Shown here: positions 54,187-63,877 of the stretch, one piece after another
Position numbering within the stretch: position 1 is the stretch's first letter
Layout: each line of letters starts with the position of its first letter
From: Robiginitomaculum sp.
Lineage (GTDB): Bacteria; Pseudomonadota; Alphaproteobacteria; Caulobacterales; Maricaulaceae
DNA length: 64,000 nucleotides
NCBI GenBank assembly: GCA_021776515.1
Contig: JAJFFS010000012.1
Span: 62,001 to 126,000, forward strand
Direction of reading: 5' to 3'
Notes under the pieces: generated by a model
Told to the model about the DNA's origin: nothing
Database searches by the model: none
Seen by the model: the letters and a program-made list of their open reading frames with translations, nothing else
Made by a program: the position numbers and the translations under genes

Positions 54187-54939
54187 GTGCACATTCACCA
54201 AATTCAGCTGGATCTCACTGATAAAGTTTCAATTGAAAATGCAGTTGCCAGTATTCTGGATGCCGAAGGCAGGATCGATGTCCTTGTCAATAATGCGGGT
54301 ATTGTCAGAGGCAGTAATATTGAAGAAACCGACATGGATGCCGTTCGGGAAATGTTTGAAACCAACTTTTTCGGTACTGCCGAACTCATAAAGAACGTCG
54401 TACCAGGCATGCGCCAGCGCCGATCTGGGACCATTGTTAATGTAACCTCTATCGCCGGGCGGCTGGTTTCTGTGAGCGGAGGATATTATGCGGCCTCGAA
54501 ATATGCATTCGAGGCACTATCGGAATCCCTTACCATGCAGTTGGCACCGTTCGGTGTACGGGTGAAAATCATCGAGCCCGGGGCAACAACCACATCCATG
54601 CTTTCAAATACGCAAAAGGCAACTCGCCCCGCCAACCCCAACTCCCCATACAAAACTCTGGCACGTCGTTTCGGGGCATATTTTGATGCCCAGCTTAATC
54701 GTCCCAATGCCACGCCTCCCGATGCCGTAGCACAAGTTATTGAGAGGGCCATTGCCACCGATGACCCTAAATTGCGCTATGTTGTCGGCGATGATTCCGA
54801 AACCTTGCTGGCAGGGCGCCAAAGCATCACGGATGAGGATGCGGTGGCTTTCTGCCAGATCGAAGACGACGAAGAATACTATGACGCGATGCAAAAACTA
54901 TATGGCCGTGACCTTTTCAGACGTCAAAACCTTTCTTGA
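54187..54939 (+). pseudogene. SDR-family oxidoreductase, N-terminally truncated at the CRISPR array
   Basis: Up to 250 residues remain. The NNAG motif (LVNNAGI) is at residue 35 instead of about 85-90, and YYAASKYAFEALSESL gives the catalytic Tyr-x-x-x-Lys. The TGxxxGxG cofactor-binding motif and first strand are absent. In frame, coding-like sequence (KTLCGIPQEDNVHIHQ) continues leftward to the last repeat, and a stop lies inside that repeat. The gene thus appears to have been cut where the array now ends. Expression as a functional dehydrogenase is unlikely. No matching N-terminal piece was seen left of the locus. Confidence 0.75.
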
Positions 54940-55140
54940 TGTGGCTAGGCTCAGGACCTATTCATCCATCCAAACAGAATTGAGAAGTAATATTGCGGGT
55001 CGAAAGACCAAACTTGAAGCGCACCCAAGGGCGTGACTGCGCCCCGGCGATCGTTCGCCGCCCCGTCGGAGGCGCTTCTTCGCACCGCGAGACAAGAAAA
55101 TTAGTGTCCTCAAGCAGCAAAGCGGTAGGGCAGCTAAAAA

Positions 55141-55227
55141 TGGTGCGGGCGGGGGGAATCGAACCCCCACGATCTTTCGATCCCAGGATTTTAAGTCCTG
55201 TGCGTCTACCAATTCCGCCACGCCCGC
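55141..55227 (-). tRNA. tRNA-Leu (anticodon TAA)
   Basis: 87 bases on the minus strand. Acceptor GCGGGCG pairs with CGCCCGC, followed by A and encoded CCA. The anticodon loop is CTTAAAA, giving TAA for UUA codons, and the long variable arm fits a class II leucine tRNA. It lies between the truncated SDR gene and sfsA. Confidence 0.95.
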
Positions 55228-55321
55228 AAAGATGTAACGTCTGTCGCGCACTATGGCAAAAGCGTGAGTAAAATAAAGCCCCTATTGCGGTGAATACTGA
55301 TGCAAGGGCAGAATAACAGCC

Positions 55322-56020
55322 ATGCGATTCTCCGAACCCCTTATCCCCGCCCGACTGATTAAACGCTATAAGCGATTTCTGGCCGATGTGCGCCTTGGCT
55401 CGGGCGAGGAAATAACCGTGCATTGCGCCAATCCCGGCTCCATGCTGGGCTTGAACACGCCGAACGCCCGGGTGTTTATCTCTGACAGTAACAACCCAAA
55501 GCGCAAATTACGCTACAGCCTTGAACTGGTCGAGGCCGATGGCGCTTTGGTTGGCGTTCATACAGGCCGGGCCAATGCGCTGGCTGAAGAGGCCATCCTT
55601 GGCGGCATGATTCCCCCTCTAAACGATTATGACGAACTGCGCCGCGAGGTGAAATACGGTGAGGCCAGCCGGGTGGATTTTCTGCTTAACAGTGACGGCC
55701 GCCGCGCCTGCTATGTTGAGGTAAAAAGCGTTGCTCTGTCTCGTTCTTACCAATTGGCAGAATTCCCAGATTCGGTCAGTAAACGCGCCGCCAAGCACAT
55801 GGATGATCTGACCAATGAAGTGCGAAAGGGCAATCGCGCCGTAGTCCTGTTTGTGGTGCAGCGTGGCGATTGCACCCGTTTTGCACCGGCCAGCGATATT
55901 GATCCGGCTTATGGGCTGGCACTACAGCGCGCCCGCGATGAGGGCGTTGAAATACTGGTTTATGGTGCCAACATCACACCGGAAAAAATTTGCATTCAAA
56001 AACCGATATCGTTTGATTGA
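55322..56020 (+). CDS. sfsA: Sugar fermentation stimulation protein A
   Basis: 232 residues. Start RFSEPLIPARLIKRYKRFLADV, then TVHCANPGSMLGL, SRVDFLLNSDGRRACYVEVKS and FPDSVSKRAAKHMDDL are the diagnostic blocks. SfsA has a nuclease-like fold and an OB domain and binds DNA; its physiological role is uncertain. It is 33 bases upstream of a small unknown gene in the same direction. Confidence 0.95.
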   Translation: MRFSEPLIPARLIKRYKRFLADVRLGSGEEITVHCANPGSMLGLNTPNARVFISDSNNPKRKLRYSLELVEADGALVGVHTGRANALAEEAILGGMIPPLNDYDELRREVKYGEASRVDFLLNSDGRRACYVEVKSVALSRSYQLAEFPDSVSKRAAKHMDDLTNEVRKGNRAVVLFVVQRGDCTRFAPASDIDPAYGLALQRARDEGVEILVYGANITPEKICIQKPISFD

Positions 56021-56053
56021 GATTATGGGTAAGGGCAGAGGGCGACAAAAAAT

Positions 56054-56449
56054 ATGAGTGATTTTATAGATGATGCCATTGAAAATGCAGGTATAACTCT
56101 TAGTGCAGAAAAAACTGCGCCGGGCGTATTTCGCTGCACAATGGTCAGCCATTATGGTGAGATGGTACGTGATATTACTGTTAAGGAGGGCGTAGACGAG
56201 ACCCCGGGTGTGGCCAATTTACTTTATCATTTCACCCTGCAAACCCAGAGCGTTGATATTTGTGATGATCTGGAAGATTGGGCCGATGAATATAGTTATG
56301 ATGCCTCTAATGAGGCCATTAAAGCCAAATACGAGCAATATTGCCGGGACGCCAAAGACCTGCGCGCCCTATTGGGCAATGATGCTTTTGAAAATCTGAT
56401 GGGCGGGCTGGCTATTTCTCAAGCGATTGGTAATGCACGCCCCAGATGA
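56054..56449 (+). CDS. Hypothetical acidic protein
   Basis: 131 residues, no family recognised. It is acidic and soluble, with a beta-rich N-terminal half (GVFRCTMVSHYGEMVRDITV) and a helical C-terminal half containing two Asp/Glu-rich stretches (DDLEDWADEYSYD). No signal peptide or membrane segment is seen. It follows sfsA closely and converges with the thiolase gene. Frame and composition are coding-like. Confidence 0.65.
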   Translation: MSDFIDDAIENAGITLSAEKTAPGVFRCTMVSHYGEMVRDITVKEGVDETPGVANLLYHFTLQTQSVDICDDLEDWADEYSYDASNEAIKAKYEQYCRDAKDLRALLGNDAFENLMGGLAISQAIGNARPR

Positions 56450-56457
56450 TCTGGATA

Positions 56458-57645
56458 CTAAAGCATTTCCAGTGCCACGGCTGTGGCTTCACCGCCGCCA
56501 ATGCACAGACTGGCTACGCCTTTGGTTTTGCCATTTTTTTCAAGTGCGGCCATCAGGGTTGCCATAATACGGGCGCCAGATGCCCCAATAGGATGACCCA
56601 GTGCACAGGCACCGCCATGTACATTAACTACATCATGGCTGAGGCCCAGCTCTTTCATGGCGATCATCGGCACCACGGCAAAGGCTTCGTTAATCTCCCA
56701 CAGGTCAACATCGTCCACGTCCCAACCAGCCTTTTCCAGTGCTTTTTTCATTGCCGGAACCGGGGCAGTGGTAAACCATTCCGGCTCGTGCGCATGGGCC
56801 GCCGTCGCCGCGATTTTGGCAATGGGTTTCAGACCGCGCTTCTTGGCCTCTGAAGCGCACATCATCACCAGTGCCGCCGCACCATCTGATATGGCCGAGG
56901 CATTAGCGGCGGTTACGGTGCCGTCCTTATTAAACGCCGGGCGCAAATGCGGGATTTTTTCCGGGCGGGCGTTGCGGGGCAATTCGTCCGTCTTAATAAT
57001 TTGCTCGCCTTTGCGGGTTTTTATGGTCACCGGCGTGGTTTCGCGGGCAAACGAGCCATCTTCTGCGGCGGCTTGCGCCCGCCTTAGGGTCTCCAGCGCG
57101 TAGGCATCCTGTGCCTCGCGGGTGAACTGATATTTTTGTGCGGCGGTATCGGCAAATTTACCCATAGGCTCATGGGCATAGGCGTCCTCCAGCCCGTCCA
57201 GTGCCATGTGGTCCAGTATTTGGGTGTGCCCATATTTAAATCCGGCGCGATGGCTGGGCAGCATATGCGGGGCGTTGGTCATGCTTTCCATACCGCCAGC
57301 AATAATAACATCAGCCTGACCGGCGCTTAGCGTATCGCGTGCCATAATGGCCGCCTGCATGCCGGAGCCGCACATTTTATTTAAGGTAGTCGCCTCGACG
57401 GATAAGGGAAGCCCGGCCTTTAGTGCCGCCTGACGCGCCGGGGCCTGCCCCTGCCCGGCTGGCAAGACGCAACCCATAAAGGCCTGCTCTACCGCTTCCT
57501 TTTCAAGGCCGGCATCTTCCAGTGCCGCCTTGATCGCAACGGCCCCTAATTCATTGGCGCTAAGGGGTGTCATTTCGCCCAGCAGGCCACCAATAGGCGT
57601 GCGTGCATAGCCAACAATAACGATGGGGTCGGTGACTTGAGACAT
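56458..57645 (-). CDS. Acetyl-CoA acetyltransferase (thiolase)
   Basis: 395 residues. Nucleophile C92 is in LNKMCGSGMQA, and the other catalytic residues are in NEAFAVVP, CALGHPIGASGAR and the C-terminal SLCIGGGEATA. It condenses two acetyl-CoA or cleaves acetoacetyl-CoA (biosynthetic PhaA/AtoB type). No phaB or phaC gene is near, so a pathway cannot be assigned. A dodecin gene is upstream on the same strand. Confidence 0.94.
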   Translation of the reverse strand: MSQVTDPIVIVGYARTPIGGLLGEMTPLSANELGAVAIKAALEDAGLEKEAVEQAFMGCVLPAGQGQAPARQAALKAGLPLSVEATTLNKMCGSGMQAAIMARDTLSAGQADVIIAGGMESMTNAPHMLPSHRAGFKYGHTQILDHMALDGLEDAYAHEPMGKFADTAAQKYQFTREAQDAYALETLRRAQAAAEDGSFARETTPVTIKTRKGEQIIKTDELPRNARPEKIPHLRPAFNKDGTVTAANASAISDGAAALVMMCASEAKKRGLKPIAKIAATAAHAHEPEWFTTAPVPAMKKALEKAGWDVDDVDLWEINEAFAVVPMIAMKELGLSHDVVNVHGGACALGHPIGASGARIMATLMAALEKNGKTKGVASLCIGGGEATAVALEML

Positions 57646-57727
57646 GACGGGCTCCGCTTTTGATGCACTGCAACATGGACATGAGTCAGCGATCCGTCAA
57701 GCGCGCGGTGCAAGGAAGGCAGTACCC

Positions 57728-57928
57728 CTATTTTACCTCAAAGGTGATCTGCATATTGACCCGGAACTTATCAACCTTGCCGTTGTCGACAGTGACCGAC
57801 ATATGATTGACGCTGGCCGAACGCACATGTTTTATGGTTTTGGAAAATCGCTCTACACCATTGGATACAGCATCTTCAAAAGACTCACCGGATTCAGATA
57901 GAATTTGTGTTGATTTGAGTATGGTCAT
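57728..57928 (-). CDS. Dodecin (flavin-binding)
   Basis: 66 residues, the usual size. SESGESFEDAVSNGVERFSK followed by VRSASVNHMSVTVDNGKV and FRVNMQITFEV is the dodecin pattern. Dodecins form hollow dodecamers that store flavins. The aromatic that stacks the flavin in archaeal dodecins is not obvious here, as in other bacterial members. A separate short transcription unit is likely. Confidence 0.9.
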   Translation of the reverse strand: MTILKSTQILSESGESFEDAVSNGVERFSKTIKHVRSASVNHMSVTVDNGKVDKFRVNMQITFEVK

Positions 57929-58017
57929 GACTTCCCCCTACTTTACCAAGGGGATTATAAACCAAAAAGTTAACGATACGCCAGTCACAAATTTGATGCT
58001 GTACTCAAAAGTCCAGT

Positions 58018-59286
58018 TTATTTGGATTTGGTAATGCCCAGCATGTCGAGTGCCATTTTCTCAAAGAACGGTTCGGAAACCCCGCGCCTTACTTTGCCAA
58101 GAAAGAATTTCTCAAAGGCGATCTTGCCCAAATGCACCCATTTGCCTTCCGAGGCCCAGTTTACATTACGCGGTGGAATTTGCGGCATGGCGACAAAGGC
58201 AACCCCGCCATCGCCAAAGTCGGCCAGGCACACGGCATTCCATGACCCTTCATGTTGTGGCTCTTTGCCATCCAGAAGTGCGCGGATGTTATGTGATGTG
58301 GCCCGCACCATGCTTTCGATCATAAAGCCGGTTTTAGGGACACCCACCGGCACCGGCGTTGACCCCACGGGCGGTATGGCGATGCACACCCCGACCGAGA
58401 AAATATTGGGATAAGCCTGATTGCGCTGATGCTTATCCACCGTGACAAACCCGCGCGGGTTGACCAGGCCCTCCTGCCCCATCAGGGGTTTAATGCCACG
58501 AAAAGCGGGCAGCATCATGGAATGTTTGAACGGCAGATCATGTGTCGCCTTGACCGCGCCATCCTCGCCCATTTCCTCAACGATCATCTGCCCGTCCATA
58601 ACCTTTTTAACCCGGGCATTGGTGATCCAGTTGATATGGCGGTTGCGCATTTCACTTTCCAGTATGCCTTTGGTATCGCCAACCCCGCCAAGGCCCAAAT
58701 GGCCAATATAGGGCTCAGCGGTAACATAGGTCATCGGCACCTTGTCCCGGATTTTACGTTTGCGCAGATCGGTATCCATAATCATGGCAAATTCGTATGC
58801 CGGGCCGTAACAGGATGCGCCTTGCGCCGCGCCAACAACAATGGGCCCGGGGTCTTCTACAAATTCCAGCCATTTTTTGCGCGCATGGTCGGCATGATCG
58901 GTGGTACAGATGGACACCGTATGGCCATCCGGGCCAAGGCCCTCTACCTCATCAAAGGCCAGATCCGGCCCGGTAGCAATAACAAGGTAATCATAATTGA
59001 TGGTTTGGCCATCGCTTAAGGAAAGTGTGTTTTTCTTTGGGTCGAGTGCCTCGGCACTGGCATGAATAAAATCAATGCGCTTTTTTTTGAACATTGGCGC
59101 CAGTTCAACCTTGATCTGATCCGCTGCACGCCAATCTACCGCCACCCAGGGGTTGGAGGGGGTGAAGTTAAAGGTTGGGTTATCACAAATCACCGTGATC
59201 TGGTCTTCACTACGTGCCTTATTGCGCATTTCCAGCGCCATCGGTACGCCGCCAAGCCCTGCACCCAAAACAACAATATGCGCCAT
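58018..59286 (-). CDS. Sulfide:quinone oxidoreductase-like FAD-dependent protein
   Basis: 422 residues. N-terminal FAD motif HIVVLGAGLGGVPMALEM, second nucleotide motif near GPIVVGAAQGASCYGPAYEF with its cysteine, and YDYLVIATGPDLAF. The C-terminal part (FSVGVCIAIPPVGSTPVP, then GFMIESMVRATSHNIRALL) is of the SQR/FCSD type. Such enzymes oxidise sulfide and pass electrons to quinone at the membrane. Not every SQR cysteine was verified, so another disulfide oxidoreductase role is possible. Confidence 0.85.
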   Translation of the reverse strand: MAHIVVLGAGLGGVPMALEMRNKARSEDQITVICDNPTFNFTPSNPWVAVDWRAADQIKVELAPMFKKKRIDFIHASAEALDPKKNTLSLSDGQTINYDYLVIATGPDLAFDEVEGLGPDGHTVSICTTDHADHARKKWLEFVEDPGPIVVGAAQGASCYGPAYEFAMIMDTDLRKRKIRDKVPMTYVTAEPYIGHLGLGGVGDTKGILESEMRNRHINWITNARVKKVMDGQMIVEEMGEDGAVKATHDLPFKHSMMLPAFRGIKPLMGQEGLVNPRGFVTVDKHQRNQAYPNIFSVGVCIAIPPVGSTPVPVGVPKTGFMIESMVRATSHNIRALLDGKEPQHEGSWNAVCLADFGDGGVAFVAMPQIPPRNVNWASEGKWVHLGKIAFEKFFLGKVRRGVSEPFFEKMALDMLGITKSK

Positions 59287-59372
59287 GTTTTATCTCCCCA
59301 GACAAATCCTGTTTTGCGTACTTAACGCCTTTGAGGCGAAACTGGCAAGAGAAGGGGGCAACCAGCAGGAGA

Positions 59373-60563
59373 TTATTCCGTTTGCATCTCTTGTCTTTTT
59401 TGCGTCTTTGTAATCCAACCACCACCCAAAACCCGTGAATGATCGCCTGTCGGTTCATAAAATACGCAGGCCTGACCGGGTGCCACACCTTCATCACCAT
59501 CATCAAGAATAACCTGCAAAGCCCCGGCTTCATCACGGGCAAAATGCCCCGCCATTGGCGGGCGGGTAGAGCGTACTTTAACCGCCACCGGCTTACCATC
59601 CAGTGCAGATTGGTCCCCATCGCCCAGCCAGTTCACTTCGCGCACGGACATGCTGGCAATCTGTAATGCCTCACGCGGGCCAACAAATACTTGTGCGCTG
59701 GCGGCATCCAGCCTCACCACATAAAGCGGCTCCCCCAGCGCCACGCCAAGGCCGCGCCGCTGGCCCACAGTATAATGGATAACACCCTTGTGCTGACCCA
59801 GCACCCGGCCATCCACATGCACAATATCGCCGGGGCGCACCGCACCCGGGCGCAGGCGCTCGACAACAGCGGCATAATTGCCATCGGGGACAAAACAAAT
59901 ATCCTGACTGTCAGGCTTGTCAGCGGCGGCAAGGCCCAGCTCAGCGGCCAGCGCCCGTACCTCATCCTTTTGCAAACCGCCCAGCGGAAAGCGTAAAAAA
60001 TCCAGTTGTTCAGCCGTGGTGGCAAACAGGAAATATGACTGGTCCTTGCTGGCATCCACAGCCCGGTACAATTGCGCCCCGGCAGAGGTTGTCACCCGCC
60101 TGACATAATGCCCGGTGGCCAGCGCCGCTGCGCCCAGATCCTTTGCCGTACGCAAAAGGTCAGCAAACTTGACGGTTTGATTACATCGCACGCAGGGGAT
60201 GGGAGTTTGTCCGGCCAGATAACTATCGGCAAAATCCTCCATAACGGCCTCTGAAAAGCGCCCTTCATAATCCAGCACATAATGAGGAAAGCCCAGACGC
60301 TCCGCCGCCTGGCGCGCATCATGAATATCATCACCGGCGCAACAGGCACCTTTACGAGCAATCGCTTCGCCATGGTCATAAAGCTGCAAGGTGATACCGA
60401 CCACATCATAGCCAGCTTCTTTAAGAAGTGCGGCGGTAACCGTGCTGTCAACACCGCCGGACATGGCCACAACAACACGAATTTTGGATGGATCGCCGTC
60501 TGGTAGGTCCAGCACCGCAGGGTCCAGCGCCAGCGCCCGGGCGCGGCCAAGTATATCAGTCAT
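59373..60563 (-). CDS. mnmA: tRNA-specific 2-thiouridylase MnmA
   Basis: 396 residues. [20 protein letters not shown] is the PP-loop for ATP, with the catalytic cysteines in [11 protein letters not shown] and [28 protein letters not shown] and the C-terminal [14 protein letters not shown] complete the family blocks. It thiolates U34 of tRNA-Lys, Glu and Gln. A weak hairpin (CGCCT-AGGCG, 59326-59338) follows and may be its terminator. Confidence 0.96.
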   Translation of the reverse strand: MTDILGRARALALDPAVLDLPDGDPSKIRVVVAMSGGVDSTVTAALLKEAGYDVVGITLQLYDHGEAIARKGACCAGDDIHDARQAAERLGFPHYVLDYEGRFSEAVMEDFADSYLAGQTPIPCVRCNQTVKFADLLRTAKDLGAAALATGHYVRRVTTSAGAQLYRAVDASKDQSYFLFATTAEQLDFLRFPLGGLQKDEVRALAAELGLAAADKPDSQDICFVPDGNYAAVVERLRPGAVRPGDIVHVDGRVLGQHKGVIHYTVGQRRGLGVALGEPLYVVRLDAASAQVFVGPREALQIASMSVREVNWLGDGDQSALDGKPVAVKVRSTRPPMAGHFARDEAGALQVILDDGDEGVAPGQACVFYEPTGDHSRVLGGGWITKTQKRQEMQTE

Positions 60564-60666
60564 TTCTCGCCTCCAGCGGGATCAAAGGCCCGCAGCAAAC
60601 ATCACAAGACGCGATATAGGCCCAATGCATCAGGCAAGAAAGGTCAGGACGCAGTCATAATAAATG

Positions 60667-61809
60667 CTAGTTCAAGCCAATATCGGCAAAGGCAATATTC
60701 AGTTCGCGCTGCACCTGACCATCCATGTCCTTAATCTTCCAGCTTAGCGCCCGGCCAGCCCAGTCTATGTCCACAAGACCAAAATTATTGGGCCCATAGG
60801 CGGGCACCAATTGTTCCTTGTCCATTTCTCTGGCGTTCTGGGTGAAACTCATGTTCAGCGCAGAGGAGGTAAATTCATAAAGCGGATAATCTGTATCACC
60901 TTCATGGCGGTAAAATGCGCCAATGTGTCGATCGCCGGAAATCACCACTACGCCTTTGGCACCACTGTTGCGTACCGTATCAAAAAAGCGTTGACGCTCA
61001 GGCAAAAATTCGGCCCAGGCTTCCCAACCATGGTCGGCGGCGATAACCTGTATAGAGGAGACCACAAGGCGTATATCGGCGGGCTTTTTCAGTTCATCAG
61101 CAAACCATTGCCATTGCGCCTCGCCCAACATGGTCATGGCCGGATCGTTTGATTTCAGATAGCGCTCCTTGCCGGGTGCGCCGCGATCATCAGAGGGGAT
61201 AAGCGGCGAAGAGCGAAAACTGCGCGTATCCAGCATTATGATCTGCACGCGCTTACCCTCTGGCCCGTAAATACGGCTATCATAAAGCCCTTCGCGGGTG
61301 CGATGTACGCTTGTCTCGTCTGCGCCCCAAAAGGTCAGAAATATTTCCTTGGCCCAACGTTTGAAGGCAAAATCACCACCGGCGTCATTCAGGCCATAAT
61401 CATGATCATCCCAGGTTTGCAGCATGGGGGTGGAGGCCCGCAGGCGGGCAAACTCTTCGCGATTGGCCAGATCAGCATATTGCTGGCGCAAATTGGGCAG
61501 GTCCGCATTGCCCCGGCGCGTATCGCCATAAACATTGTCGCCCAGATAGAGAAACAATTGTGCCTCTTCTTTTATCACCGCGTCCAGAATGGGAATGGGT
61601 TTCCAAGAGGCCTGACACGAGCCCATGGCAATTTTTGTTATCAGCGTATCCGCAGCTGGTTCGGCAAGACCGGGTGGGGCCTTGGGCAGATCAATATCCA
61701 GGCTGGCGTAATACTGATCCAGTGTCTCAAATGTGTTTTGCGGTTTTTGTTGTGAGACGCCAGTGCAAGCCGCGAGGCAAAGACAAAGCCCGATAGTTCC
61801 AATACGCAT
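60667..61809 (-). CDS. PhoD-like phosphatase, lipoprotein
   Basis: 380 residues from the ATG at 61809, chosen because MRIGTIGLCLCLAACTG is a lipoprotein signal with lipobox LAAC. The core has IAMGSCQASW, FLYLGDNVYGDTRRGN, TWDDHDYGLND and GVVVISGDRHIGAFY, the metal-binding motifs of alkaline phosphatase D / phosphodiesterase proteins. It would release phosphate from esters at the outer side of the inner or outer membrane. The reading frame is open further upstream, without a ribosome-binding site. Confidence 0.88.
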   Translation of the reverse strand: MRIGTIGLCLCLAACTGVSQQKPQNTFETLDQYYASLDIDLPKAPPGLAEPAADTLITKIAMGSCQASWKPIPILDAVIKEEAQLFLYLGDNVYGDTRRGNADLPNLRQQYADLANREEFARLRASTPMLQTWDDHDYGLNDAGGDFAFKRWAKEIFLTFWGADETSVHRTREGLYDSRIYGPEGKRVQIIMLDTRSFRSSPLIPSDDRGAPGKERYLKSNDPAMTMLGEAQWQWFADELKKPADIRLVVSSIQVIAADHGWEAWAEFLPERQRFFDTVRNSGAKGVVVISGDRHIGAFYRHEGDTDYPLYEFTSSALNMSFTQNAREMDKEQLVPAYGPNNFGLVDIDWAGRALSWKIKDMDGQVQRELNIAFADIGLN

Positions 61810-61826
61810 TTTGTTTTCTCTCAGTT

Positions 61827-62492
61827 TTATTTCGGCAATCGTGTGCGATCCATCAGCCATGCACCACAGACCAGAACGGAATAGGCGACAAGCGCGGTGA
61901 TGGCAAAGGGGGTAGTTGGCCCGTTTTCTTCGGCGGTACCCATATGGCTATAGGCCTGCACCAAACCCAGAAACAGCAAAAACACCCAGGGAGCAATGCG
62001 CCCTACGGCACCTTTGGGCGCGGTATGGCGCATATAAAGCCAAAACCCGCCCAATAGCAGGCCCATCTCTGCAACTTGCGACCATAAAAGCGAACGCCAC
62101 AGACCAAAACCAAACTTAGGATCACCCGAGACAAGCGGCAGGTCCGGCGCGTGGACAAGTAAATCTGCAAACCAGTGCGACAGGACCGCAGCGCCCACAA
62201 TAATACTGGCTGCCCAATGGCCCGCACCCTTGCGCGCAGCGCCATAAAGAAGGGCCGCCGCCACTGCCCAGATAAACGCCCCAACAAGGCTATGGGTAAA
62301 GGGCATATAATACAGGTCCAGCGGCGAGGCCTCCATAAACCCCGGCACAATGCGGACCTTCTCAACACCGGCAATAACCAGCCCGGCCCAGATGAAATCC
62401 ACCAATTGCACCGCCACAAACAACAGCCAGAGCGGCACCGCAGGTTTGAAGGCCCGTGCGGCAAAGGCGGCGCTATAATGACCAATGAACAT
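61827..62492 (-). CDS. Integral membrane protein of unknown function
   Basis: 221 residues with about six hydrophobic segments. Conserved-looking polar residues sit in MFIGHYSAAFAA, DFIWAGLV and YYMPFTHSLVGA, and HWFADLLVHAPDLPL has His and Asp that could bind a metal, as in membrane-bound metal-dependent hydrolase-like proteins (YdjM/DUF457 type). That assignment is only suggestive. It lies between the M28 peptidase and the phosphatase gene on the same strand with short gaps. Confidence 0.65.
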   Translation of the reverse strand: MFIGHYSAAFAARAFKPAVPLWLLFVAVQLVDFIWAGLVIAGVEKVRIVPGFMEASPLDLYYMPFTHSLVGAFIWAVAAALLYGAARKGAGHWAASIIVGAAVLSHWFADLLVHAPDLPLVSGDPKFGFGLWRSLLWSQVAEMGLLLGGFWLYMRHTAPKGAVGRIAPWVFLLFLGLVQAYSHMGTAEENGPTTPFAITALVAYSVLVCGAWLMDRTRLPK

Positions 62493-62494
62493 AT

Positions 62495-63877
62495 CTAGTC
62501 CCCAAACGATCCGGCTGGACCCGGAAACACAACCGGGCTTTCCGCACCGTCCCTGGCGACCGAGGCCACACCAAAATAATAATTATCAATCACAATGTTT
62601 TTTAGCGTGTAATGATCAACCTTGCCGACAAAGCGCGAGAACTGCCATTGTGGTTGATCGGTCAGGCGCCAGTAAATTTTATAGCCTGCCAGGTTTTTCG
62701 CCGCTTTTCCTGTTGCTGCCGTCCAGCTAAGTTTCGTTGAAGGTTGCACCGCACCCTTGATCTTCACACCTGCCGGAAAGGGGGGGGCGGCAGCCATTTC
62801 GGCAAGAGCGACCACATTTAATGCGGTCAGTTTGCGCGCATAATCAAAGTTTACCCCCTCGATGACATCGCCAAACTCACGCCCGTCCTCGGTGCGGATA
62901 TTCTGGTGCTGGCGATCATAATGCTCGTGGGTTTCCATCAGGCGCACGCCTGGTATGCCCACAGCATTAAATGGCCGGTGGTGGCCACCCCGCCCAAAGC
63001 GGTCGAGGCGGTAAATCATCATCACATCAAGGTCGGGAATATACCGATCCGCCCGCACATCAATATAGCGGGCAAGATTACGCGAAGGCGAATCCACTTC
63101 GCCGCCGGTAAAGCGCCTGATGCGGGCCTCTTGCAGCGTTTCATTATCTCGCGTGCCTTCAGAAAACACCCGTGCCGTTGTGTTATCAACCACGCCATCA
63201 ATGCCGGTGATATTGCCAATCATATCGTTGTTTAGCACCGCCTTGATGCGCCATTTTTGCGCCAGCGCGTGGGCGGCAACAATCTCGCCGCCAAACAAGC
63301 CCTGTTCTTCACCCGAAAGACCGGCATAGATGATCGAGCCCGCAAATTTATGCTTTGATAGTACCCGCGCTGCCTCAATGACGCCGGCCATGCCGCTGGC
63401 ATTATCATTGGCACCGGGGCTATCAGAGGTAAAATCCATAATGTCGGTCACGCGGCTATCTATATCGCCTGCCATCAACACATAGCGGTCCGTATCCAGC
63501 GTGCCGCGCTGAATAGCGATCACACTGACCACCTCAACCGGATCGGGAATGCGCGTCTTGCCTTCAATGGTGTCCGCGATAGTGATGACCTCAAGGCAGC
63601 CACCGCACTCGGCGCTAATGCGCTCGAACTCTGATTGGATCCAGCGCCTTGCGGCACCAATGCCGCGTGTGTCAGATTTGGTATCAGACAGGGTGTGGCG
63701 GGTGCCGAAGCTGACCAGTTTTTCAATGTCGGTTTTAATGCGGGCCGCCGACACATCACCCGCCAGTTCGTGCATTAGCATGACCTCGCCCGCCGGGGCT
63801 GTTTCTGCGGCCAGCGTCGTTCCTGATAATGAAACTGTAGTCATTGAAATGACAAGCGTTGCAAAGCGAAAAAGCAT
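62495..63877 (-). CDS. Secreted M28-family zinc peptidase with C-terminal fibronectin-III-like domain
   Basis: 460 residues with signal peptide MLFRFATLVISMTTVSLSGTTLA. The M28 zinc-site motifs are GANDNASGMAGVIEAARVL and IIYAGLSGEEQGLFGG, with VLNNDMIGN and LMETHEHYDRQHQN supplying further ligands. The last about 95 residues (KLSWTAATGKAAKNLAGYKI, then YYFGVASVARDGAESPV) look like a fibronectin type III module. It is probably an extracytoplasmic aminopeptidase. It is another possible substrate of the type II system, but lacks the C-terminal domain of the two large proteases. Confidence 0.9.
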   Translation of the reverse strand: MLFRFATLVISMTTVSLSGTTLAAETAPAGEVMLMHELAGDVSAARIKTDIEKLVSFGTRHTLSDTKSDTRGIGAARRWIQSEFERISAECGGCLEVITIADTIEGKTRIPDPVEVVSVIAIQRGTLDTDRYVLMAGDIDSRVTDIMDFTSDSPGANDNASGMAGVIEAARVLSKHKFAGSIIYAGLSGEEQGLFGGEIVAAHALAQKWRIKAVLNNDMIGNITGIDGVVDNTTARVFSEGTRDNETLQEARIRRFTGGEVDSPSRNLARYIDVRADRYIPDLDVMMIYRLDRFGRGGHHRPFNAVGIPGVRLMETHEHYDRQHQNIRTEDGREFGDVIEGVNFDYARKLTALNVVALAEMAAAPPFPAGVKIKGAVQPSTKLSWTAATGKAAKNLAGYKIYWRLTDQPQWQFSRFVGKVDHYTLKNIVIDNYYFGVASVARDGAESPVVFPGPAGSFGD

